Shown: positions 7,957 through 14,436 of the stretch, piece by piece
Layout of the letters: each line of letters begins with the position of its first letter
Position numbering within the stretch: the first letter of the stretch is position 1
Notes under the pieces: generated by a model
The model's database searches: none
Told to the model about the DNA's origin: nothing
Seen by the model: only the letters and a program-made list of their open reading frames with translations
Made by a program: the position numbers and the translations under genes
Source of the DNA: CAYFVR01 sp046541515
GTDB taxonomy: Bacteria; Desulfobacterota; Desulfobacteria; Desulfobacterales; Desulfococcaceae
Assembly: GCA_046541515.1 (NCBI GenBank)
Contig: JBKHDD010000094.1
Coordinates: 1 to 18,304 of the forward strand
Direction of reading: 5' to 3'
Length of the DNA stretch: 18,304 bases

Positions 7957-9198
7957 ATGGATTCCGCATTGTTTCCCAAAGGCGTGAAACGCTGTTCTCT
8001 GGGGAAATTCACCCTGCTCATCGCGGTGGCCGGCGCGGTACTGCTGTGGGGCGTCTACGCCATGATCTTGTGCTGGCTGAAGGGGTTGAACCAGACCGGC
8101 ATGAACGATTATTACGGTTTCGCCCTCTGGATCTGGGCGGACCTGGCGGTCATCGCCCTGGGGGGCGGCGCCTTTTTCACCGGTTTCCTCAAATACATCG
8201 TCGGCAAGGACGAACTAAAAAACATCATCAATTACGCCGTGTTGCTGGGCTTCATCTGCTACAGTTCGGCGTTGCTCATCCTGGCCATCGACGTGGGCCA
8301 GCCGTTGCGTTCCTGGTTTATTTTCTGGCACGCCAACGTCCACTCCATGCTCACCGAAGTGGCCTTCTGCCTCTCCTGCTACTTTGCGGTGCTCTCCATC
8401 GAATATCTGCCGCTGGTGCTGGAAAATCGTCAGCTGGACAAAGTGCCCTTCTTCCACAATCTCTCCCACAACCTTCACGGCGTCATGGCCGTCTTCGCCG
8501 CCACCGGCGCCTTTCTGTCCTTCTTCCACCAGGGCTCCCTGGGCGGCGTGGCCGGCGTGCTCTACGGCCGCCCCTTTGGCTTCCGGGAGGGCGTTTTCGT
8601 CTGGCCGTGGACCTTCTTTTTGTTCACCTGGTCCGCCGCGGCCTACGGCCCCTGCTTCACCCTTTTGATGACCAAGCTCACCGAGGCGGTGACGGGCAAA
8701 AAGCTGGTGTCGGAAAACGTGGTGAACCTGCTGGCCAAGATTTCCGGCTGGATGATGGCCACCTACATGGTCGCGAAGATCGCCGACACCTGGTACTGGG
8801 CCACCGTCACCGCGCCGTCGATGGGCTTTACCTTCATGGAATTTTATTCCAACAACGCCCTGTACGGCGTCTGGATCCTGGTCCTGGAGCTTGTGCTCGG
8901 CGGCATTGTCCCCGCCCTGATTCTGGTTGTTCCCGCCACTCGGAAAAATCCGATCCTTCGGGTGGTCGCCTTCACTCTGGCCTGCATCGGCGTCTGCGTA
9001 AACCGCTGGGTCATGGTCCTCCAGGTGATGGCCGTTCCCGTCATGCCCTTCGACAACTGGGCACTGTACATGCCGAGCTGGCAGGAAGTCGCCACCACGA
9101 TTCTTCCGGTGGCCTACGGCGTGATTCTGGTGGCGCTGTCCTACCGGTATCTTCCGGTGTTTCCGCAGGAGCGGGAATTGAACCCGACCGAATACTAA
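7957..9198 (+). CDS. qrcD: Qrc menaquinone reductase, integral membrane subunit QrcD (NrfD family)
   Basis: QrcD is the membrane subunit that binds and reduces menaquinone. The 413-residue product is hydrophobic throughout. It has about ten predicted membrane helices, for example FTLLIAVAGAVLLWGVYAMI near the start and TTILPVAYGVILVALSYRYL near the end. This matches the long ten-helix type of the NrfD/PsrC family (also HybB, DsrP, ActC and ActF). Charged and aromatic residues inside helices, such as GMNDYYGFALWIWADLAVI, are typical of the quinone/proton region in this family. GAGGAG precedes the ATG. The product is similar in length to other QrcD/ActC-like proteins. Confidence 0.92.
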   Translation: MDSALFPKGVKRCSLGKFTLLIAVAGAVLLWGVYAMILCWLKGLNQTGMNDYYGFALWIWADLAVIALGGGAFFTGFLKYIVGKDELKNIINYAVLLGFICYSSALLILAIDVGQPLRSWFIFWHANVHSMLTEVAFCLSCYFAVLSIEYLPLVLENRQLDKVPFFHNLSHNLHGVMAVFAATGAFLSFFHQGSLGGVAGVLYGRPFGFREGVFVWPWTFFLFTWSAAAYGPCFTLLMTKLTEAVTGKKLVSENVVNLLAKISGWMMATYMVAKIADTWYWATVTAPSMGFTFMEFYSNNALYGVWILVLELVLGGIVPALILVVPATRKNPILRVVAFTLACIGVCVNRWVMVLQVMAVPVMPFDNWALYMPSWQEVATTILPVAYGVILVALSYRYLPVFPQERELNPTEY

Positions 9199-9222
9199 CC
9201 CCCGGCCGAAGGAGGAGACCAC

Positions 9223-9393
9223 ATGTTTCCGGGTTTTTTCGAATGGATGTGGGACGGAGGGCATATGCTCTTCATGGGCGCCCTCTGGTACGCGCTGGCG
9301 ATCATCGGCCTGGGCCTCACCTACTGCGTCGTCAAGGCGGCCGTGGACACGGCCAAGGGCAAGGGCGCCGGCCACGGCGACGAGCACCACTGA
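9223..9393 (+). CDS. Small one-helix membrane protein at the end of the qrc operon
   Basis: A 56-codon gene starts at ATG 9223 behind a near-perfect ribosome binding site (GAAGGAGGAG, 9209-9218), 24 bp after the qrcD stop. It ends 28 bp before a strong terminator. The product begins MFPGFFEWMWDGGHMLFMG, has one membrane helix (about residues 15-37, LFMGALWYALAIIGLGL), and ends in a charged, His-rich tail (GHGDEHH). Size, position and the strong Shine-Dalgarno suggest a small accessory subunit of Qrc, by analogy with CydX or CcoQ/CcoS in oxidases. I know of no characterised function, and four subunits are usually given for Qrc. The role is inferred from context only. Confidence 0.75.
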   Translation: MFPGFFEWMWDGGHMLFMGALWYALAIIGLGLTYCVVKAAVDTAKGKGAGHGDEHH

Positions 9394-9421
9394 TCCGCCC
9401 CTTTTCGCAGACCCAAACGGC

Positions 9422-9457
9422 AAGCGCCTCTCCTTTCGGGGGGAGGCGCTTTTTTTT
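9422..9457 (+). terminator. Intrinsic terminator of the qrc operon
   Basis: A stem of about 12 bp (9422-9433 with 9440-9451, core GCGCCTC/GAGGCGC) has a 6-nt loop and runs straight into eight T residues (9450-9457). It is a textbook Rho-independent terminator and closes the qrc transcript after the 56-aa gene. Its T-run ends five bases before the start codon of the next gene. Confidence 0.9.
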
Positions 9458-9462
9458 CATTT

Positions 9463-10437
9463 ATGGAATTGATTCTCGCCCCGCTTCGGGGCCATACCGA
9501 CTTGGTTTTCCGGCAAGTCTGGTCCCGGTTTTTCGAGGGATTTGACCGGGCCATGGCCCCGTTCGTCCCCACGATCCGCAACGAGCGGGTTCCGGACCGG
9601 CTGCTGCGCGAGCTGGACCCGGCGGAAAATCGGGCTCTGCCGGTGGAGCCCCAGCTTCTGGGAAACCGGCCCGAAGACTTCCTGGCCATGGCCCGGCGGC
9701 TGTTCGATTGGGGCTATCCCTCCGTCAACTGGAATCTGGGCTGCCCCTTTCCCATGGTGGCCAAGAAGGGGCGGGGGTCGGGGCTGTTGCCGACGCCGGA
9801 CCGAATCGAGGCTTTCCTGGACCGGGTGATCCCAAACTTCCCCGGGAAGCTTTCCATCAAAACCCGGCTGGGACGGTATTCCGCCGACGAGATGGACGGG
9901 TTTCTGCCGGTTTGCAACCGGTATCCGCTGGCGGAGATGACGGTCCATCCCCGGGTTTCCACGCAGATGTACGAGGGCGAGCCGGATTTGGACGGTTTCG
10001 CCCGGTTTCTGGCCGAATCGGCTCATCCGGTGGTCTACAGCGGCGACATTCGAACTCCGGAGTCCCTGGATCGGCTGCGGGAGCGGTTCCCCGGCGTTGC
10101 CGGCTGGATGGTCGGGCGAGGGGCCGTGGCCGATCCGTTTCTGGCCTCCCGGTTGCGAGGGCGGCCCGTTCCGGCGGACGCGGCGGCCCGCTTCCGGGCG
10201 TTTCACGACGCCCTGATGGCGGCCTACGGCCAGAGATTGGAAGGCCCCGGCCATCTGTTGGGACGGATGAAGGCGTTCTGGACCTATTTCGGCCCTTCGC
10301 TGGTGGGCGGGCGAAAACTGATGAAGCGGGTTCACCGAAGCGGGCGGCTGGAGGCGGCCCAAAACCATGTCAATCGTTTTTTCAGCGGCGATCCGATCTG
10401 GCGGGGATCGAGCGAGGAGGTGAGGCAATGGCGTTGA
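9463..10437 (+). CDS. tRNA-dihydrouridine synthase family protein
   Basis: This is a flavoenzyme that reduces uridines in the tRNA D-loop to dihydrouridine using NADPH and FMN. The 324-residue product has the Dus signatures: LAPLRGHTD near the N-terminus (FMN site), NWNLGCP with the catalytic Cys94, KLSIKTRLG with K133/R135, EMTVHPR with His162, and VGRGAVADPFL for phosphate binding of FMN. It resembles the DusC-like branch of about 320 residues; which uridine is modified cannot be told. The start is required by the LAPLRG motif, yet ATG 9463 has no Shine-Dalgarno and sits five bases after the terminator T-run. The next in-frame ATG (9553) would remove the motif. It overlaps the downstream hydratase gene by 10 bp. 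Confidence 0.9.
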   Translation: MELILAPLRGHTDLVFRQVWSRFFEGFDRAMAPFVPTIRNERVPDRLLRELDPAENRALPVEPQLLGNRPEDFLAMARRLFDWGYPSVNWNLGCPFPMVAKKGRGSGLLPTPDRIEAFLDRVIPNFPGKLSIKTRLGRYSADEMDGFLPVCNRYPLAEMTVHPRVSTQMYEGEPDLDGFARFLAESAHPVVYSGDIRTPESLDRLRERFPGVAGWMVGRGAVADPFLASRLRGRPVPADAAARFRAFHDALMAAYGQRLEGPGHLLGRMKAFWTYFGPSLVGGRKLMKRVHRSGRLEAAQNHVNRFFSGDPIWRGSSEEVRQWR

Positions 10438-11264
10438 ATCTGGCGGCGAAGGGGAATATCATCGGTCCCCTGGAGCGGCGTTATCACTGGAAGGACACGG
10501 TTTTGTACGCCCTGGGCGTGGGGGCGGGGTTTTCCGAGCTGGAATATTGCCACGAAAAGCGGCTGAAGGTGATTCCCAGTTTTTCGGCCGCGCTGATTTT
10601 TGAATTTTTCTTCCGGGCCGCCGTCGAGGCCGGGGTGAACTTGGCGGGAATTCTGCACGGCGAGCAGGAATTGAGCTTCCATCGACCGTTGCCCGCGGAG
10701 GGAACCCTTCGAACCGAGGGAACCATCACCGATTTCTTCGACAAGGGCGCGGGCAAAGGCGCCCTGGTGGTGGCCCAAAGCGAAACGGCGGATGAGGCGA
10801 TCGGACCGCTGTTCACCAGCACCATGACGCTTTTCGCCCGACTGGACGGCGGCTTTGGCGGGCCCGACGCGCCCAAAAACGCCATGGAGATTCCCGAAAC
10901 GCCGCCGGAGTTCGTCATGGCCGATCGGCCGGGTCCCGATCAGCCGCTCCTTTATCGCCTATCCGGCGACACGTTCGACCTGCACGTGGACCCGGAATTT
11001 GCGGCGCTGGCGGGGTTCGACCGGCCGATCATGCACGGCCTCTGCACCCACGGCTTCGCCTGCCGGGCCTTGATCGCCGGATTGATTCCGGGGGAGCCCG
11101 AGCGCGTCCGGAAAATGGGCTGCCGCTTTTCCCGGCCCTTGTATCCGGGAACCCCCATCGAGACGCGCATCTGGCGGGCCGGCGACTGCCGCGCGGTCTG
11201 GCGGACCGTGAACGCGGAAACCGGGGAGGTGGTCATCGACCGCGGAACGTTCGAGTGGGAATGA
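10428..11264 (+). CDS. Hydratase-2 (MaoC-like) enoyl-CoA hydratase
   Basis: The 278-residue product has the full double-hot-dog layout of hydratase 2, as in the C-terminal part of peroxisomal multifunctional enzyme 2. Its N-terminal half has DTVLYALGVGAG and a VIPSF substrate-side motif. The C-terminal half has the catalytic motif SGDTFDLHVDPEFA and then IMHGLCTHGFACRALI. Family members hydrate trans-2-enoyl-CoA to (R)-3-hydroxyacyl-CoA. The catalytic Asp181 and His186 are kept, but the usual GDxNPLH reads GDTFDLH, so the conserved Asn and Pro are Phe and Asp. AGGAGG (10415-10420) is ideally placed, and the start overlaps dus, suggesting translational coupling. A role in fatty-acid or dicarboxylate degradation, or in 3-hydroxyacyl supply, is plausible; the substrate is unknown. 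Confidence 0.85.
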   Translation: MALNLAAKGNIIGPLERRYHWKDTVLYALGVGAGFSELEYCHEKRLKVIPSFSAALIFEFFFRAAVEAGVNLAGILHGEQELSFHRPLPAEGTLRTEGTITDFFDKGAGKGALVVAQSETADEAIGPLFTSTMTLFARLDGGFGGPDAPKNAMEIPETPPEFVMADRPGPDQPLLYRLSGDTFDLHVDPEFAALAGFDRPIMHGLCTHGFACRALIAGLIPGEPERVRKMGCRFSRPLYPGTPIETRIWRAGDCRAVWRTVNAETGEVVIDRGTFEWE

Positions 11265-11288
11265 TTCCGGGTTTTCGAGGCCGATCCC

Positions 11289-11762
11289 CTACTCTTGCTC
11301 GGCGGTCAGGTCGTGCATCATGGCGATGCCCTCGCAATCGGGGAAGCGCACGCACAGTATGCAGTCCGACCAGATGTTGACCGGCAATTCGGCCCGATCG
11401 ATGGCGGCAAAGCCGAAGCGGCCGAAGAATTCCGGCTTGAAGGTCAGGCAGAACAGTCGGGTGATGCCGAAGTCCCGGGCCTCGGCCATGCAGATTTCCA
11501 CCAGACGGGATGCGATTCCTTGTCGGCGGTAGGGCGGCGAGACCACCAGTGAGCGGATTTCGGCCAAGGTTTCCCAGCAGAATTGAAGGGCGCAACAGCC
11601 CGCCACCGTTCCGTTTTCCAGATCGACCGCGACGCTGAAATCCCGCAGATGATCGTAGAGGCGACTGAGGGGACGGGGCGCCAGGTCGCCTTCGCCCGCG
11701 TGGGCGTGCAACAACTTGTGAATGGCCGGGATGTCCGGGATGGTGGCTTTTCGGATGTCCAT
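11289..11762 (-). CDS. argA: GNAT N-acetyltransferase, short ArgA-type (N-acetylglutamate synthase)
   Basis: This is a single-domain GNAT enzyme of 157 residues. The acetyl-CoA pyrophosphate loop is RRQGIA (79-84) after the beta4 strand AEIRSLVVSPPY. The C-terminal half (LTFKPEFFGRFGF, then ELPVNIWSDCILC and FPDCEGIAM) matches the stand-alone ArgA-like N-acetylglutamate synthases that lack the kinase-like domain. Such enzymes make N-acetylglutamate, the first step of arginine synthesis, from glutamate and acetyl-CoA. The start has GGAG five bases upstream. It is convergent with the hydratase gene and divergent from the FmdB-type gene, so it is its own unit. No other arg gene is in view, so acetylation of another amino acid cannot be excluded. 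Confidence 0.82.
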   Translation of the reverse strand: MDIRKATIPDIPAIHKLLHAHAGEGDLAPRPLSRLYDHLRDFSVAVDLENGTVAGCCALQFCWETLAEIRSLVVSPPYRRQGIASRLVEICMAEARDFGITRLFCLTFKPEFFGRFGFAAIDRAELPVNIWSDCILCVRFPDCEGIAMMHDLTAEQE

Positions 11763-11871
11763 TGCGTCTCCGCGTGAAGTTGCCCGGCCGATCGTTCCCG
11801 AAATCGGAGGCCGGAAAGGTCCCCGCCCGGCTTGTCTTGGTCGGGATTATCGGTTATCTTGCCCAAAAACC

Positions 11872-11891
11872 AACGGGAAGCTCCCGTTTTT
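11872..11891 (+). promoter_or_regulatory. Short hairpin with T-run upstream of the zinc-ribbon gene
   Basis: AACGGGA (11872-11878) and TCCCGTT (11882-11888) form a 7-bp stem with a 3-nt loop followed by TTT. It lies 20 nt before the GGAGGAA ribosome binding site of the FmdB-type gene. It could be a weak attenuator in the leader or a chance structure. Confidence 0.25.
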
Positions 11892-11921
11892 GGAACAAAC
11901 CAAAAGAGTCGGAGGAATCTC

Positions 11922-12149
11922 ATGCCGTTATACGAGTACCAATGTGCGGAGTGCAACCATCAGTTTGAGTCCCTGGCCAAATCCTGCTGCGATCCGGACC
12001 CGGCGTGTCCGGAATGCAAAAGCGACCGGGTGCAAAAGCTGATGTCGGCCGGATGCGTCCGGCCCAACGGAATTCCCAAGGGCGCCGGCGGATTTTCCGG
12101 ACCGCCCGCCGGGTGCGGCTGCAACGGGAAGTGCTCCCGGACAATGTAG
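11922..12149 (+). CDS. FmdB-family zinc-ribbon protein
   Basis: The 75-residue product begins MPLYEYQCAEC and shows the FmdB-type zinc ribbon: C8-x2-C11 and C29-x2-C32 (CPEC), then a Lys/Met-rich KLMSAG segment. The family is named after a putative regulatory protein of formamidase/acetamidase in Methylophilus, but its molecular role is mostly unknown. Here the tail is rich in Gly and Cys (C45, C65, C67, C71), as in many deltaproteobacterial members. ATG 11922 is preceded by GGAGGAA (11911-11917). The gene stands alone, divergent from argA and closed by its own terminator. Confidence 0.88.
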   Translation: MPLYEYQCAECNHQFESLAKSCCDPDPACPECKSDRVQKLMSAGCVRPNGIPKGAGGFSGPPAGCGCNGKCSRTM

Positions 12150-12168
12150 CCCGTCGGAACCCCGTTTA

Positions 12169-12212
12169 CCGAAAAAAGCCGGCCGCGAGTTCTCGCGGCC
12201 GGCTTTTTTCGG
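12169..12212. terminator. Bidirectional intrinsic terminator
   Basis: This is a near-perfect 20-bp inverted repeat with a tiny GTTC loop. The left arm carries six A and the right arm six T, flanking the GC-rich core GCCGGCCGCGAG. It therefore works on paper in both directions. It ends the FmdB-type transcript 20 nt after the stop codon. Confidence 0.92.
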
Positions 12213-12342
12213 GATGGGAGACGGCGAACCTCATTCAGTCTGTCAACGGAATAATGAAGTATTTTAGCATTTTAATCGGAATTTGAAAGCGTGTCGTTCC
12301 CAACGATACCAGAGTTTGGATTTTTTGCAACCCGAAAATTTG

Positions 12343-12370
12343 TTGACACGGCAAAAAGCCGGTTTACTTT
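12343..12370 (+). promoter_or_regulatory. Candidate promoter of the 51-aa gene pair
   Basis: A perfect TTGACA (12343-12348) is followed after 16 bases by TACTTT (12365-12370), a weak -10. It sits about 50 nt before the first small gene, downstream of the bidirectional terminator and in a locally AT-rich stretch. The evidence is sequence matching only. Confidence 0.35.
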
Positions 12371-12422
12371 CCCTCCAACGACGAAGAGGGAAAACCCAAC
12401 CCAGAGCCAAGGAGGCATGACA

Positions 12423-12578
12423 ATGGGCGAAAAAGACAAAACCGGCAAGGTTGAAAATTACATCGAATCCGATGAAGAGCGCGAGGAAGGACACCTGGAC
12501 ACCCGGAAGAACATTCAGGAATGCGAGAAGCCGGACCCCAATCTTGGTTGCGATCCGGGAGTCGACGTTCCTGGATAA
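12423..12578 (+). CDS. 51-aa conserved-looking small protein, copy 1
   Basis: I do not recognise this family. The soluble, acidic 51-residue product starts MGEKDKTGKVENYIESDEER and ends GCDPGVDVPG. It shares 33 of 51 residues, without gaps, with the product of the next gene. Shared residues include NYIESD, ER, GH, DTR, H24, C34, C43 and the PDP and LGCD segments. The conserved His and two Cys could bind a metal or form a disulfide. No signal peptide or membrane helix is visible. Start choice: AAGGAGG (12409-12415) is 7 nt from ATG 12423 but only 1 nt from the alternative ATG 12417, so 12423 is preferred. Paralogue conservation with changes typical of selection on protein supports a real gene. 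Confidence 0.8.
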   Translation: MGEKDKTGKVENYIESDEEREEGHLDTRKNIQECEKPDPNLGCDPGVDVPG

Positions 12579-12732
12579 CAATCCAACCTCGTTTTGAAGA
12601 TGGATGGTCGGACAAGCGACCATTGGAAGCAAACAAGGCGACGGCGGACGGATGAACCGTTTTTTGATTCATCCACGCCCAATGGGCCGCTCGAAGACCC
12701 GGTTCTTTGTCAACGGTTTCAATGTTTTGCCG

Positions 12733-12760
12733 CCCTGGATGTCCAGGGGGGGGATTTTTT
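12733..12760 (+). promoter_or_regulatory. Hairpin plus T-run in the leader of the second small gene
   Basis: CCCTGGA (12733-12739) and TCCAGGG (12742-12748) are perfect inverted repeats separated by two bases. They are followed by more G residues (a run of eight, 12746-12753) and then ATTTTTT. The structure ends 15 nt before the GGAGGA of the second 51-aa gene. It could act as a partial terminator that sets the ratio between the two copies, but the G-run between stem and T-run is unusual. Confidence 0.3.
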
Positions 12761-12787
12761 CCGACAACCCACATGGAGGAATGACCC

Positions 12788-12943
12788 ATGGCCGAGAATA
12801 CCAAGCGCGAGAAGGTGCAGAATTACATCGAGTCGGACGACGAACGCGAGCAGGGGCATCAGGACACCCGGTCCTGGAATTTCCAGTGCGAAAACCCCGA
12901 TCCTCATCTGGGTTGCGACATGGGAATGGACGTTCCCGGATAA
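12788..12943 (+). CDS. 51-aa conserved-looking small protein, copy 2
   Basis: This is a second, unrecognised 51-residue protein, the exact length of copy 1 and 65% identical to it. It starts MAENTKREKVQNYIESDDER and ends GCDMGMDVPG. The N-terminal third is basic/acidic mixed and helix-prone. The middle (DTRSWNFQ) is where the two copies differ most. The C-terminal PDPHLGCD part is nearly invariant. The ribosome binding site GGAGGA (12775-12780) is 7 nt from the ATG. The leader GGAGGAATGACCCATGG mirrors the leader of copy 1, so the duplication includes the translation signals. Both genes may be cotranscribed and end at the terminator at 13005. No function can be assigned. Confidence 0.8.
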   Translation: MAENTKREKVQNYIESDDEREQGHQDTRSWNFQCENPDPHLGCDMGMDVPG

Positions 12944-13004
12944 GCAGTGCGTGGTCGGATCCCGCCCCGCGGTTTCCCCCGCGAAACATGGCGAAAAGAT
13001 GATC

Positions 13005-13050
13005 AAAGCGGCGGAAAAGGGCCATAAACCCTGACCGCCGCTTTTGTTTT
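13005..13050 (+). terminator. Intrinsic terminator after the 51-aa gene pair
   Basis: AAAGCGGCGG (13005-13014) pairs with CCGCCGCTTT (13035-13044), with a small inner AGGG/CCCT pairing in the loop, and is followed by TGTTTT. It lies 60 nt after the second 51-aa gene, between it and the convergent ParA-partner gene. Confidence 0.75.
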
Positions 13051-13077
13051 GGGGAGGGGGCCGCTTCGGAATTGCAA

Positions 13078-13665
13078 TCAAAGAGCGGTGATGCGGTCCT
13101 TCAGTTCCCGGAACCGCGCAATGGCCCGTCGCAATTCTTCGGCGTCGTTCTTTTCCGGGCTCAACCGGTCGATCAGCTGGTCCAACACGTCCATGATGGC
13201 ATTTAACTGGGTGCCGTAGCTGGCCGCTTCGGTCACCACCCGGGCTTCTCTCTCGGGGTCCTCGGCGGCCATTTGATGGATCATTTCGTCCAGCGCGCCG
13301 GACCAGAGGCGGACGTCCAGCGCCAGGCCCATCGGGGAATAGCGGGTGGCGTTGCGGAGCAGCCCCACCTGAAAATCCATGGCGGCCTTCCAGAAATTTC
13401 CCCAAGGCCCGGGAAGTTCGGCAAGAGAGAACGGATTGGGGGGAGGCGGCGTTGACGGCTTTTTCGGGGACGTTTCGCCGGGGTCCACCGGCTCGACCGA
13501 CGTTTTGCGCCGCGACCAGCGCGCCTCGTCGATAAAACGGTCCCGGTTTTCGGGGTCGCCGCCGGTTTTCGGGGTCGCCGCATGCCCATCCGCCGGCTTG
13601 CCCGGGGGCGTCATCTTCAGGGCGCTCTTCTTTTTGTCTGTCTTTTTGTCGCTATTTTCCGTCAC
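13078..13665 (-). CDS. Hypothetical protein, partner of the orphan ParA
   Basis: This 195-residue protein is unrecognised. The N-terminus (about residues 1-60) is Lys-rich and looks disordered. A Pro-rich segment (STPPPPNPF, about 71-79) leads to a helix-rich C-terminal half with WGNFWKAAMDFQVGLLRNAT, and then regularly spaced charged and hydrophobic residues that could form a coiled coil at the end. There are no cysteines and no membrane helix. The start is GTG 13665, overlapping the ParA gene by 14 bp with a GAGG upstream, so the two are translationally coupled. It occupies the place a ParB, centromere-binding protein or cargo adaptor would take, but it shows no ParB or HTH motif that I can see. 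It could link ParA to a cargo such as a protein cluster or storage granule. Confidence 0.75.
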   Translation of the reverse strand: MTENSDKKTDKKKSALKMTPPGKPADGHAATPKTGGDPENRDRFIDEARWSRRKTSVEPVDPGETSPKKPSTPPPPNPFSLAELPGPWGNFWKAAMDFQVGLLRNATRYSPMGLALDVRLWSGALDEMIHQMAAEDPEREARVVTEAASYGTQLNAIMDVLDQLIDRLSPEKNDAEELRRAIARFRELKDRITAL

Positions 13666-14299
13666 GGAACACCTCGCGATACAGTTCGGTGATTTCGGAA
13701 ACGGCCTTGGCGTCCTTGCCCTTCATTTCCGCCACGCCGAGGCCCTCCCGGGTGGCGCGTCGGAAGGCGATCCGGTCGCGGATCAGGGTGTCGGACAGCC
13801 CAAGGCCTTCAAGTTCGGCCATGGCTTCCCGCGCTTCCTCGGTTTCGGTCACGGAGGGATTGGTGGAGGCCCGGTTGATGACGATCCTGGCCCGCATTTC
13901 CGGGTTCAGCGTCCCGGCCTTGCGAACCATGGCGGCCATGGAGGTCAGCGACCAAAGGTCGAACTGGCTGGGGGCCATGGGCACGTAGACCCGATCCGCC
14001 ACCAGCAGGCCGCTGCGCAATTCCTCGGAATCCCTCCCGCCGCTGTCGATGATGATGTCGTCGAATTTCCGGGAGAGTTTGGTCGCTTCGCCGTCCACGC
14101 GGCCGAAAATTTGGGTGCAGAAGATGGACGGCTCGGTTCCGGCGTCGTCGCGGACGCGGCACCAGTAGGTGGCGGAGCCCTGCACGTCGGTGTCCAGCAA
14201 CATCACGTCCCGCCCCTCCCTTGCCCGCATGGCGGCCAGGTTGGTGGCCAAGGTGGTTTTGCCGGTGCCGCCTTTTTCCGATCCGATCATCACTATCAT
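13652..14299 (-). CDS. Small ParA/MipZ-type ATPase
   Basis: The 215-residue product is a deviant-Walker ATPase of the ParA/MinD class. It has the P-loop GSEKGGTGKTT with both the signature lysine and the Walker lysine near the N-terminus, VMLLDTDVQGSA for Walker A', and FDDIIIDSGGRDS for Walker B/switch II. The SGGRDS version, followed by PMAPSQFDLWSL, is typical of short orphan ParA proteins of plasmids, phages and accessory chromosomal loci rather than Soj or ParF. These ATPases dimerise on nucleoid DNA and position plasmids, chromosomes or protein cargoes. ATG 14299 is chosen because CGGAG lies 6 nt upstream; a TTG two codons earlier has no spacing for a ribosome binding site. The partner is the overlapping 195-aa gene, not parB. 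Confidence 0.9.
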   Translation of the reverse strand: MIVMIGSEKGGTGKTTLATNLAAMRAREGRDVMLLDTDVQGSATYWCRVRDDAGTEPSIFCTQIFGRVDGEATKLSRKFDDIIIDSGGRDSEELRSGLLVADRVYVPMAPSQFDLWSLTSMAAMVRKAGTLNPEMRARIVINRASTNPSVTETEEAREAMAELEGLGLSDTLIRDRIAFRRATREGLGVAEMKGKDAKAVSEITELYREVFRDGK

Positions 14300-14354
14300 G
14301 GCCAACTCCGTTTAGGAATCCCGGGGCGTCCCCTGGTCGGGACGGAACGGGGTT

Positions 14355-14382
14355 ATTCTAACCGAACCGTCGCGGATGACAA
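14355..14382 (-). promoter_or_regulatory. Candidate sigma70 promoter of the ParA operon
   Basis: On the - strand, TTGTCA (14382-14377) and TAGAAT (14360-14355) are separated by 16 bases. Each matches 5 of 6 consensus positions. The predicted start point is about 50 nt before the ParA ATG. It is among the better promoter matches in the window. Confidence 0.55.
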
Positions 14383-14436
14383 GAAAAATTCGCCGTTTCG
14401 TCTCCTGGGTTGCCACCCCCAATGGAAAGGTTGCGG

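Noticed and set aside
8215..9423. 402-aa - strand frame opposite qrcD
   Set aside because: Gly/His/Asp-rich shadow translation of a membrane protein gene.
11763..11921. Promoters in the argA/FmdB divergent gap
   Set aside because: Best pairs (such as TTGTCT with TTATCT) match the consensus too poorly to report.
12241..12716. TGTCAACGG present at 12241-12249 and 12708-12716, upstream of both small genes
   Set aside because: Distances to the two start codons differ (about 180 and 80 nt), and the flanks do not match, so a shared operator is not supported.
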